DNA of 64,000 bases, from NCBI GenBank assembly GCA_013397455.1, contig VYZB01000335.1, positions 853,552-917,551 on the forward strand, written 5' to 3'. Shown in pieces: positions 24,301 to 33,458 of the stretch. The translations under genes were made by a program, and so were the position numbers. Each line of letters begins with the position of its first letter. Position 1 is the stretch's first letter. The stretch is from Crotophaga sulcirostris. Taxonomy: Eukaryota; Chordata; Aves; Cuculiformes; Crotophagidae. A model generated the notes under the pieces. It made no database searches. It was not told the DNA's origin and saw only the letters and a list, made by a program, of their open reading frames with translations.

Positions 24301-25901
24301 CTGCAATCCTGTTCTGAGGTGCACATGACACAAGCTATATCTAAGTAGTTTAAAAGATAAAAACCATAATCCTATTAGCGAGCATTTTGTTAAAGCTGTT
24401 GTCTTTATGTGAGTAAAAATAATCGTGAAATTAGTACCAAAGTCTTGAGGAAAAATACTGGGGGAGGGGATAGTCTAAAAAAGGTTTTGACTTCACTGAG
24501 TGCTGTCTGCCAGCCATTTGAAAACATAATGCAGGCTTGAGTTCATAAATAGTGAATGATTCACCTCTTCTGCTTTAATAATGAATTCTTTGACTTTATG
24601 ACTGTATCTTGCAGTAACCTGTGCAGTGATGCAGAGGAGTGGAGCTGGTCTTCATACAGCAAGCTCATGCTTCTGGGATACCACAACTGATGGTATGTTT
24701 CCTCAAGTCAAATTAAAAATTAGTAGTAAAAGAAATGTTACTTATTGCTCAGTTGTAATAGTTAAGTTGAACATTTTCAAGAGTGATTGTAGAAGCAGTA
24801 GGTTTCAGGAATTGATAGCTTGTTTACAATACCAGCAGAAACATTTTGTTATCAGTCAGTGCCTACATTGAGTGTGATTGCTTTGTAAAGTATGAGAAGC
24901 AGGAGTAAAATTCCTTCCAAAACCATTGTCAAAATACTTAATCTTTGTCAGTAGCTTTGATCAGTTGAAGAGGCAGTAAAATGAATGAAATGAGGCAGTA
25001 AAATGAAGTAACTTTGATCAGTTGAAGAGGCAATAAAATGTTGCTTACATAAATGCAAGTGGCTGTTCCTAAACATATCTGCCTGTCTGCTGTAAGGGGA
25101 CAGTGCTACTTTGGAGGAGACCAGAACTTGGTAAAAAATAGAAATAGTTTGACTAACAGTATGTGTTTCAGTTGCCTGGCTATAAGCCAGGCTTTGGATG
25201 TGTTTTATTGCTTCAAAATGCATTTTTTCCTAGATTCATAGTATCATAAGGAAACAAGGTTAGTTTAATCTTAGGCCTATCATAGACTCAGAAAGGTCTT
25301 TTTATTATAGGGCTTCAAAATTTAACTTTAAAATAGAGATAGCATTAGAAAGTTGATCAAGGTTTTAAAAAATCATAAAGTGAAATTAAGTAAACATATA
25401 CTGTTCAATATTCATGTTTTCTTGGCTTGTAAGGCATTGATGCATTGATACAATAGAAGAGGAAAAATTACAGAAAGTGAATACACTAGAACACATTTGA
25501 TCCAGTCTTTTTTCTGATTTCTTGTTTGCTTGTCTTGCCAATTTCAGTATGAAGTTTTCCAAGATTTTTGCAAGTCTAGCTTTTAAAGAGAGATACTGAA
25601 ATTATGCCTTCCTGGAAATTGCCATGTGCATACAAGGCTCATGTTAGGTAGTAAACAATGTACCGGTTAATGAAAATGTTTTGAGGAGTGTAGTCTATTT
25701 ATAGCCAAGATGACTTAATCACAGCTGAATTATTCATACTAATTTGACATAATTTACACTGCGATAAAGAGAATGTAGTAAAGACACCAGAATTCTCTTT
25801 TTGTTTTGTAATAATCTCTTCTAGGAACCTGCACAGTGAGATGGGAAAACCGAACAATGAACTGCATTGTCAATGTGTTTGCTGTTGCTATTATCCTGTA
25901 G
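18228..25901 (+). CDS. DYNLT3: DYNLT3, dynein light chain Tctex-type 3 (whole coding span, 5 exons)
   Basis: Encodes a Tctex-type light chain of cytoplasmic dynein. The family binds the dynein intermediate chain as a dimer and links the motor to cargo; DYNLT3 is also known to bind the checkpoint protein BUB3. Five coding exons (18228-18257, 20903-20944, 22805-22928, 24615-24692, 25825-25901) join to 351 nt, 116 codons plus stop, the usual vertebrate DYNLT3 length. Every junction is GT-AG. Recognisable blocks are [31 protein letters not shown], a [11 protein letters not shown] block and the C-terminal [19 protein letters not shown]. There is no signal peptide or membrane segment, as expected for a cytosolic protein. 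The start is the first ATG in exon 1, inside a CpG island (gccATGG context), and gives an N-terminus [10 protein letters not shown] like other DYNLT3 proteins. No frameshift or internal stop is seen. It is transcribed towards CYBB. The identification rests on protein similarity recognised by eye; paralogue DYNLT1 is the only serious alternative and fits less well, as does the genomic neighbour. Confidence 0.95.
18300..18843. repeat. Duplicated segment, copy 1 (DYNLT3 intron 1)
   Basis: About 545 bp in the same orientation as a second copy at 30155-30702. Shared landmarks in order: AATTTCTGAACAGC, GGAAGAAATTAATCATTCCC, TCCTTGTTTGACAAAAAG, CTTTCTATATATACCTTGT, a CA repeat, ATTTAGATAT and GGGTAGGGAACAGC. 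This copy keeps its CpG dinucleotides. It may be unique intronic sequence that was copied, or a member of a dispersed repeat family I do not know. Confidence 0.85.
18900..18940. repeat. (CCCTG)n microsatellite in a GC-rich intronic block
   Basis: About six tandem pentamers of CCCTG/TGCCC within a CpG-rich block at about 18830-19065 in DYNLT3 intron 1. It is probably an extension of the promoter CpG island. Confidence 0.85.
19672..20180 (+). mobile_element. CR1 LINE 3' fragment in DYNLT3 intron 1
   Basis: Same subfamily as the tail at 1-116. Blocks include GAGCAACGAAGATGGTGAAG, AGGGAGCTCGGCTTGTTTAG and AGGTTGGATGAGGCACTCAG, ending in GATACAGTGATACTG. Sense with respect to DYNLT3. Confidence 0.93.
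20903..20944 (+). CDS. DYNLT3: DYNLT3 coding exon 2
   Basis: Codons 11-24 ([14 protein letters not shown]). Acceptor TTACAG ends at 20902 and donor GTAGGT follows 20944; both introns are phase 0. The first codon of the exon is itself ATG. Human DYNLT3 has Val-Gly where this has Met-Ile. Confidence 0.94.
22805..22928 (+). CDS. DYNLT3: DYNLT3 coding exon 3
   Basis: Codons 25-65 plus the first base of codon 66. It starts CIESVLGK after TTTTAG and ends TYKYI + G before GTAAGT, giving a phase 1 intron. It carries the conserved [20 protein letters not shown] core. Confidence 0.95.
23162..23851 (+). mobile_element. Solo ERV LTR in DYNLT3 intron 3
   Basis: Begins TGTCATGGTTTAGCCCTGAC, the common start of a bird ERV LTR family, and ends near AATTTAAGTCAAACA. 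It includes ATG/ATA triplet repeats at 23301-23325, an AATAAAG at about 23320, and a GGGATGGAATACTCTGTTGG block. About 690 bp, same strand as the host gene. The right boundary is uncertain. Confidence 0.7.
24615..24692 (+). CDS. DYNLT3: DYNLT3 coding exon 4
   Basis: Finishes codon 66 (Val) and encodes [20 protein letters not shown] then DTTTD, ending in G of the next codon. Acceptor TTGCAG and donor GTATGT are good consensus sites; the intron is phase 1. Confidence 0.94.
24955..25040 (+). repeat. Local tandem duplication in DYNLT3 intron 4
   Basis: CTTTGATCAGTTGAAGAGGC followed by ARTAAAATG occurs at 24955 and again at 25012, period 57, with a partial GAGGCAGTAAAATGA unit in between. Confidence 0.85.
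25825..25901 (+). CDS. DYNLT3: DYNLT3 coding exon 5 and stop
   Basis: Acceptor TTCTAG ends at 25824. The exon completes the Gly codon, then [19 protein letters not shown] and VAIIL, with TAG at 25899-25901. This is the C-terminal beta-strand region that forms the light-chain dimer and intermediate-chain groove in the family. Confidence 0.95.
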
Positions 25902-27297
25902 TCGACTGGAAGATAAATATAAGCAACACCGAAGCCTTTAAAAAAAAAATCATCCAAACACATGGCTAAATATTTCAAACAGTTATTTGTTTTTGTATGA
26001 GGAGCATACAGAAGTTCTCTATAGAGAGCATACAGTCTAAGTCAGTTCTCATAGATTAATTATCTATAGCAAAAAAATTAAAATGATATATCTATCTACC
26101 TAAAGAGAAGATTATAGTTATTTAAATATTCAGAAGTATGTTAATGAGAAGATGCCACAAAGATCAATAGAATTTATATCAAAGCTAATATCAAAGGTAC
26201 TTTATTCAAGAGGAACAAAATGCATGAAATCAAAGGAAAGGTCAAAGGGCAAGCGAGACCTCTTAGGATTATTGTGCATCTGGGAGCAAATTATGAACAC
26301 AATTCAGAGTGGATATACTATAAACAATACTGGTGCTTCATGTTCAATTAAACAAAGCTAACTGTCACACTGAACGCTGGTGCTTGTGAAATTGCATGAG
26401 CATCATGTTTCAGTCAAGCATGAACATTTACATTGAAATTAAATCCAGTTAAGCTTTTCCCCTGGAGGCAGAGTATGACTTCACTGGGACAAAGGTGAAA
26501 TATACTTAGTCCTAGCAGAATTCTAATTAATCTTCAGAAATAACATTTATTACTGATTCAGGGAAACATGCTGAGGATCAGGTATCAGCCCTTAATTCAT
26601 ACTTTACAAATCTGAACAGATTCTGAAGGTACTTAAATCTGATTTTATTCCCCAACTGTGGAATTTGTGACAAGCACTTTATTGATTCCTCATGCAGTAG
26701 CCAGGAGCTAGGGCAGCAAGACTGGACCCACATTTCCCCAAGTAGGATTGAAGTGTTCAGAGAGAAGGCATACATGTTTCTAGAGGCTCTTGTTAGCTTT
26801 CTTGTAAGCTTATCTTAAAGCAACATATCTGTTCTTTGTAGGAGTGTTTCATAAGTTCTCTAAGTCTAGAATTGGATCTTATTCCTATGAAATAATAGAG
26901 TAAGTTTTAAGTGCTAAGAATTTCCCTCCTGTAAAGATTTATGCAAGTTCCTAACTTCACTCATCTGTTGAGTGAGTCTTAACTTGAATTATTCCACATG
27001 GAAGAAAAGCATTTGCACACATGCAAGTATTTGCTGGATTGGGGCCTATGTTTCTGTTGATTAATGCACAAATTATATGATAAAGAAATGTATCGATACC
27101 AAAAATGCCTAAATGATTGCTGCCACTAAGTGGCAGCTACATTAAGTTCTTTTCTCAGATGGATTTTTTTTCTTTATTACTGCATGTGTTTGGAAGAGAC
27201 TGGTAACTACCTAGCAGCTACCATAAGGCTGTTTTGGATTTTAACAAATGAATATTAAAGCACTATTATGAAGTTTTCTTGGTTTTGTTTTTGTTTT

Positions 27298-27317
27298 TTG
27301 TTGTTGTTGTTGTTGTT
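27298..27317 (+). repeat. (TTG)n microsatellite
   Basis: About six perfect TTG units flanked by T-rich sequence, within the inferred DYNLT3 3' UTR. Confidence 0.9.
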
Positions 27318-28027
27318 TTTTTCAAATAACTGATTATTAGGGCATGTAGCAAGTGTCCTGTACAAAGAACAAGCTAAAAACCATTTCAGTGCTTAAATTG
27401 TGTATACATATTGCTAGTGTGAGACTACAGAAGGAACGTGTGTGTGTGTAATTCACAGTACTGTTCAAAAGCTCTTGCTTTGCAGACAAATAGAAATCTG
27501 CTTTTACCTAAGTGCAAGTAAAATTAATACTGTAATATTGCATTTGCCTAACAGGCAAGTGTAGTGTGAAGATGTATGTGTATGTTGTACTGACCTTCAG
27601 GTGTATAATTATGTAATGTTACTTGGTTTAGGACAGCAATTTGTGAACTAGGTGCCAGCATCCCAAGCCAAGTTATGGAACTGACAAAAATGCAGTAGTT
27701 TCACTGATATATGGGCTTGCATAAAGTGAAGAATAAGTGGAGTAGCAATTGGAAAAAGTTTTGGTGTGATTGATAGACCATAAAAAGTAGGTGAGTAAAA
27801 GCAGCACTGGCTGTTATCCCCCTTAATGGGCATCCGGGTGCCATGGTCAGAAGAACTATTCCAAATAGCCATTTGAAATATCATTTGGTATTTTTGCTTT
27901 ACTTGAAAACAAGATGCACTGAGTAAGACTGTCCATTTACTGAGGCTTGGTGAAGGTTCTGCTGCAGAAGCCGCCTAGAAAATGCTGCTTAATTATGACT
28001 GCTTCATTTTTCTTGCTACCAAAAAAA

Positions 28028-28033
28028 AATAAA
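28028..28033 (+). terminator. DYNLT3: Probable DYNLT3 polyadenylation signal
   Basis: AATAAA at the end of an A-run, followed within about 20 bases by GTTTTGCC and TTAGTTGTCTTTTTG, a GT/T-rich downstream element. It is the best-formed signal seen on this strand after the DYNLT3 stop. Confidence 0.6.
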
Positions 28034-28050
28034 GTTTTGCCTTAGTTGTC

Positions 28051-30154
28051 TTTTTGCCTCATGTCTTCTTAACCAATATAAATAGCAACTGAGAACAATA
28101 TTTATCTTGCTTCCTTTCACTTGTATACAACAGGGAGAACTTGGCAAATTTATTCAAGTTTTGCATGCATTTTAGAGACACGACCTTGTAAAAGGCTAGT
28201 TCCTAGACTTGATCTAATTTCTCTCACCTCTTGTCTACTCCAAGCTATTCCTCTTAACTGTTTGTCTGGATGATACAAGTTAATGTTTTTGTTGCTCCAG
28301 AAAGATTATTACGTAACGCTGGGAAGAATATTTTCATTCCACATCATATCCCAGTGAATTTAACCTCCTTCCCATATTTTCATTCCCCATTCTCAGTGCA
28401 TGCAAACAGCTACTTGTGTTCAATATAACACTGCAAAAGAATGCTGAATATCACCATTTGCTTTTCCAAGTAGCTTCTTCTCAAGGATAAGACTATGCAT
28501 TGCAGAATATGAGAATGCACAGCATTTAAATAAGAGTTTTCTATTAATATAATGGTCTCTTAGTTGTTACAATCAGGGGCTGAGTTATTGTTATCAATGG
28601 GGGTCTTATTAATGGGACAGAAGGATTTGCAATAAGGCGTAGCCCAGAGCTCTACTCATATTTTCTACATATGATTTCATGACAAAAGACATCTGTTATT
28701 CCTCCCATACAGAGAGATGTATGAGAATTCTGTTATCTAGATGGAAAAGTGAAAGGAAAAATTAAGGGAGCAGAATCGTTACTTTGCTTTTCATTGCCTG
28801 CCAGATATCCATCACTAACTGTCACCTTTCTAAAGACTGTTTTCCCATTATACTCAACTTAAAGGAAATACGGGTATGTTCAGTTTCATACATGTTCAGA
28901 TTCATACACTTCACAGAAGCCACTGAAATCCCAGCTTGTAGCTAGCCTATTTAGAGTTAGACATGAATGTCAGAGCACTGGTATTTTAAATACACCATGA
29001 AAAGAGAGAACATTAACTACTGGTAGTCTTATATGCATTAGTACAGTAGCTGGTATATAGGGAAAACAGGATTTTGTTCTAATACAGGAAGCAGATCCTG
29101 TAATGAACAATTTTTACATGATTATTGGGATGCTCCTTGCTACCTCCTGTACAATCTAACCAGATCATTTTGTTCGCATTTAATTTGATGAGGGACTTTT
29201 TAGCACAGTCACAGTGTCACACAAGCACAGAGTCAGACTGACCCCCTCTCATCAGAATATCCTGAGCCAGGAAGTTCTGCCTGTGCATCTGCAGGACATT
29301 CCCATCTCAAAGTTAGCACCAGTCTCTTGGAGAATATCTAAGCTCAGAGGTGGTGTTCTGTAAATGCAGCAATAAACCCAGCTGTAAAGTGGTTCCAAAG
29401 CTATTCATTCATGTTTACGTTGTGTTGTGCAGGAGCTGCTCTAGCCCATTGGGTCTGTGCCAGGTAAAAGGGTTTGTGGACGCTGGCTTGTAGGTGGAAC
29501 AGTTTCTCTCTTCCTCTCACAGCAGAAAGAAGTCTGAGGCCGAACACTGCATACACACTGAGGGAGGTTTTTCTACTCTGATATCAGTCTGAATCCTTAT
29601 CGAGTAACTGGAGGCTTTAGCTCGTATGTTCCAGCAAGCATCTGTTTTCAAACACAGGAAACATACTGCGACAGCAGCTTTATTTGTTACGTAAAGATTT
29701 TCTAAAAGGGGTCAGAGTAGTGCTAGAGTGACAGCTGTGAACACTTCTGTAGCTCCCATCCCGCTATCTGACCTAAAATGACTTGAAAAGGAGAATCAGA
29801 GTTACAGAAACACACCCCACTGGTCATTATGGTTTCTGTCAGGCACTTAGGTTTACTCTCTCATGCAAAGAAGCTACTGGACCCACACAGAACAAGAGCA
29901 TGAATGAAAAGCAACAGAAAGGCAAGTTTTATAGTGACATCACCATTTTAAATAGACAATTTTACTATATCTGTAAGTTAATTTCAGAGTTTGTAATCTA
30001 TACTTGCCTAACTTCACAGTGTAGAGACCACACAGATTTCAGGATCGAAGCCATTAAAATCCCTCTTCCACAGGAGAAGGTAGTGAGATGGACTAGCTAG
30101 CTCAGCTGCAAGAAACTCAATCTTCTTTCTAGTCAGCAGGTTCTCCTCCTCGTA
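28051..30154. other. Intergenic after DYNLT3
   Basis: AT-rich single-copy-looking sequence. No exon or known repeat seen. Confidence 0.55.
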
Positions 30155-30702
30155 AGCCTATATTTGATATAATTAGAATAATTTCTGAACAGCACCTCTT
30201 CAATCAGAAACATCATCGTATCAGCAAACCTCCATTGTATCTGTGAACACCTTAGGAAGAAATTAATCATTCCCTGCTCTCTTTTTTTTATAAGATTTAA
30301 CTAAGGTTTTTTTTGCAGCCTTTATTCAATACCTCTTCATGACCACCTAGGTAAAATTAGAGGTTGGGGAAAAAGGGGGCAAATGAAATGGAGTCCTTGT
30401 TTGACAAAAAGAAGTGTGACCTTTCTATATATACCTTGTCTCTCTCTCTCTCACACACACACATTTTTATAAATATATTCACCCTTTTTTTTATCCATTT
30501 CCCTAATTTGAGTCATACATAGAAAATTTTCTTCATTTAGAATTTAATTTCTTGTTGCTCCACTTAATCATTGTCTAGGTCTGAAAACCAGACCTCCAAC
30601 AGTGTTTGTTACAAGCAAATATTCTGGCCAGAGATAATACAATTTAACATTTAGATATTAGCCTGCAGAAGTGAGAGGGGTAGGGAACAGCAAGGCTCTG
30701 AC
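30155..30702. repeat. Duplicated segment, copy 2 (intergenic, CpG-depleted)
   Basis: Direct-orientation diverged copy of 18300-18843, about 2 kb beyond the DYNLT3 poly(A) signal. Nearly every CpG of copy 1 is TG, CA or lost here (for example AAACGCC to AAACATC and TTCGTGACC to TTCATGACC). It contains an expanded TC-CA dinucleotide stretch at 30439-30465. No DYNLT3 exon-like sequence is associated with it. Confidence 0.85.
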
Positions 30703-31139
30703 TGCCTTTATTGGTACTCACAGTACTCCACTTGAGGCAGTCATGACTTTACTCAATCTCAGGCAATAACTCTGTGGGCTTGTTGTCTGTGTGGGCTTCT
30801 GCAGTGGCTGTTGAAACTGGTCTGACCAAATCACACAACAATCTACTGCAGGGTTTTGAGTGATGTAATTTGTTAGTTGGAAAACTCTTCAAAAATATGG
30901 AAGGACCTCACAGATCAGTGCTGTCATAGCTATTCAGTGTTAATGTCTAGGTTGAACGTTTTAGGAAATTAATGTTAAACTGTAACCACAGCTGTAGATG
31001 GTCTGCTAATGTTGTGAACCACTCACTATGAGTCCCCTGAACAATAATTGAAATGATTGTTTGTAGGGGACAACTGTAAGAGACATTATTTCTTTTTGGC
31101 TGCCTTAATCACTTGTTTTGTCTGCCTTAAATCAGGGTT

Positions 31140-31765
31140 CAAACTGTAGCAGAGGCAGTGTCCTTAAACACCTTATCTCATTTTTGCAAGCAGCCCAGCT
31201 GCTCTTGCTGCCCAAAGAGGTCACGCTGCAGTCTTGCCAGTAGGAAGAGCAGGGACAGAATGGTACCTCAGATCCCAGAGACCCCTGTAAGCCTCCCCCC
31301 AACTCAGTTCCAGATCTTTCCTAGGAGCATTGTGCAGATCCAGCAAAAGAGCCCTATAAATAGTGTGGAAGAGGGTCCATTTGTAATAGAGCACTGCTAT
31401 CCTGGGAGAAGAAGACTGGAGCCCAGGTGGTACCCTTGTGCTTTGCTCTCTCTCTCTCTCTCTCCCTTTCCTCTCTTTCTTTCTTTTCCCTTAACACAGA
31501 TTTAGCAAGACAATGCCAATCTTATTCCCAAGAACACCTGTACAAATAAATTCTTTTTTGGACCAATCATTTGGGATTGTTTTGCCTTCATTTAGCCCAG
31601 TGGGTACTGAACACATGAATTTTATGGGGAGTCCCAGGGTGACCCCTGGACTGTCCAGGCAGGGTCCAAGACATACAATTTTGCAAAAAGTGGCTTTGGA
31701 AAGGAAAAAAATGAGTAGTTTTAATTTAAGGTTTAGATTTGGATTAACTGAGGCTTAGGGGTCAG
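31140..31765 (+). mobile_element. LTR-like segment running into the assembly gap (tentative)
   Basis: Has a TATAAATAG box at 31355-31363, a TC-rich tract at 31441-31490 and AATAAA at 31545-31550 followed by a T/G-rich stretch: the promoter-to-poly(A) layout of an LTR. After it comes TGGGGAGTCCCAGGGTGACC near 31625, which could be a degraded primer-binding/leader region. I do not recognise the family; a chance arrangement is possible. Confidence 0.35.
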
Positions 31766-31932
31766 NNNNNNNNNNNNNNNNNNNNNNNNNNNNNNNNNNN
31801 NNNNNNNNNNNNNNNNNNNNNNNNNNNNNNNNNNNNNNNNNNNNNNNNNNNNNNNNNNNNNNNNNNNNNNNNNNNNNNNNNNNNNNNNNNNNNNNNNNNN
31901 NNNNNNNNNNNNNNNNNNNNNNNNNNNNNNNN
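31766..31932. other. Assembly gap (167 N)
   Basis: Run of N. The flanks are TTAGGGGTCAG and TCAGTAACAGC. The right flank is strongly GC-rich, a common reason for missing sequence. Confidence 1.
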
Positions 31933-32150
31933 TCAGTAACAGCTGGTAAAGAGACGCTTCCCAGTTTGGGCTTCCCGGGCCGCCCCGCGGGAAAGCAGCA
32001 CGAGCCTCTCCCTGCAGATGCAGCCCCGCTGCCGCTTGGGGGGGCGCGGCCTCCGCTCGCCAGGGCGGCGCGGGCTGGGCAGGGCGGGCTTCAGCCCAGC
32101 CTGGGCCTGCTCGCTCTGGACCTCGGCTGCTTACTCTAAGCTGCCTTCCG
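31933..32150. promoter_or_regulatory. CpG-rich block, function unknown
   Basis: GC- and CpG-dense sequence with a G7 run (GCTTGGGGGGGCGCGGCC) and GGGCGG-type boxes. It is isolated between two convergent genes, next to the gap. It could be an orphan CpG island, an ERV leader or a GC-rich repeat; no open frame with recognisable product. Confidence 0.4.
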
Positions 32151-32165
32151 CACTGGTTTCCCAGC

Positions 32166-32500
32166 TCATAGAATAGAATCACAGAATCACAGAACGGTTT
32201 GGGTTGGAAGGCACCTTAAACCCCACCCAGTTCCACCTCCCCGCCACGGGCAAGGACCCCTCCCACCAGCCCAGGCTGCTCCAGGCCCCATCCAACCTGG
32301 CCTTGGACACCTCCAGGGAGGGGGCACCCACAGCTTCCCCGGGCAACCTGTACCAGGGCCTCACCATCCCCACCGTGAAGAATTTCTGCCTAATGTCTAA
32401 TCCAAATCTTCCCCTTCCAGTTTAAAGCCATTACCCCTCCTCCTATCTCTACTTGCCCTTGTAAAAAGTCCTTCCCCAGGTTTCCAGTCCAACTGTGAGC
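32166..32500 (-). mobile_element. CR1 LINE 3' end, antisense
   Basis: Starts at the terminal repeats (TAGAATCACAGAATCACAGA), then GGTTTGGGTTGGAAGGCACC and GGCCTTGGACACCTCCAGGG, the classic CR1 3' UTR read in reverse. Confidence 0.93.
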
Positions 32501-32648
32501 TTAACACCACCATGTCCGTTAATCCATGTCCTGAAGTGCCACGTCTACGTGCTTTTTCAATACTTCTGCAGGGAAGGAGACTCCACCACTTCCCTGAGCA
32601 GCCTGAAGTTGCACAGCCTCATGGCAGTAAATAGTGAGCTAGCTGCAT
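32501..32648 (-). mobile_element. Second CR1-like 3' fragment
   Basis: CCATGTCCTGAAGTGCCACG and GGAGACTCCACCACTTCCCT resemble another CR1 3' UTR subfamily segment, without terminal repeats. Short and eroded. Confidence 0.6.
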
Positions 32649-32990
32649 TTCATAGAATGACCTGAGTTGGAAGGGACCCACAAGGACCATTGAGTCCAAC
32701 TCCCGTCCCTGCATAGGACAGCCCCAAAATTCACACCATGTGTCTGGGTGTGTTGTCCAAATGCTTCTTGAATATTGCCAGGTTTGGCACTGTCACTGCT
32801 TCCCTGGGGAGCTGTGCCAGTGCTCCACAACCGAGAACCTTTTCCTAATACCCAATCTAACCCTCCCCTGTCGCACCTTCCTGCCATTCCCTTGGCTCCT
32901 ATCACTGATCACTGGAGAGAAGAGATCAGGGCCCGCTCCTCCTCCTCCTCTCCTGGTGAGGAAGCAGTAAACTGCTATGAGCTGGAGCAT
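32649..32990 (-). mobile_element. CR1 LINE 3' end, antisense
   Basis: Same subfamily as 16903-17200: GAGTTGGAAGGGACCCACAA, CATTGAGTCCAACTCCCGTC and ATGCTTCTTGAATATTGCCA. Confidence 0.92.
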
Positions 32991-33059
32991 ACTCTGGCTC
33001 CTTGCACCTCCAGACTCCAAGCTGCTGGTACTGAGGCTTTTGCAACTCCTCCATGTGCT

Positions 33060-33458
33060 ATCCTCCCGCAAGGAGTTCCTGAGGGAGCTGGGGTTGTTTA
33101 GCCTGGAGAAAAGGAGGCTGAGGGGAGACCTTATCGCTGTCTCCAACTGCCTGAAAGGAGGTTGTAGTGAGGTGGGTGTTGGTCTCTTCTCCCAAGTGAC
33201 AGGTGATAGGACAAGAGGAAATGGCCTCAAGTTGCACCAGGACAGGTTCAGATTAGACAACAGGAAAAATTTCTTCACTGAAAGGGCTGTCAGGCACTGG
33301 CACAGCTGCTCAGGGAGGTGGTTGAATCACCGTCCCTAGCAGTATTTAAAAGACAGGTAGATGAAGTACTCAGGGATATGGCTTAGTAGTGGACAGGTAC
33401 GGTTGGACTTCATGATCTCAAAGGTCTTTTCCAACCAAGCAATTCTATGATTCTGTGT
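33060..33458 (+). mobile_element. CR1 LINE 3' end, sense
   Basis: Contains TTTAGCCTGGAGAAAAGGAG, GAAAAATTTCTTCACTGAAA and GGTTGGACTTCATGATCTCA, ending in CAATTCTATGATTCTGTG. Opposite in orientation to the preceding copy. Confidence 0.93.

Larger units (their letters stand above)
25902..28050 (+). other. DYNLT3: DYNLT3 3' UTR (inferred)
   Basis: About 2.1 kb of AT-rich sequence from the stop codon to the first strong poly(A) signal with a GT-rich downstream element. It contains a (TTG)n tract near 27298-27317 and no repeat I recognise. The extent is inferred from the signal, not from transcript data. Confidence 0.55.

Noticed and set aside
18220..30702. A second DYNLT3 gene copy accompanying the intergenic duplicate
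   Set aside because: No sequence like any DYNLT3 exon was found around 30155-30702, so only the intron segment is duplicated.
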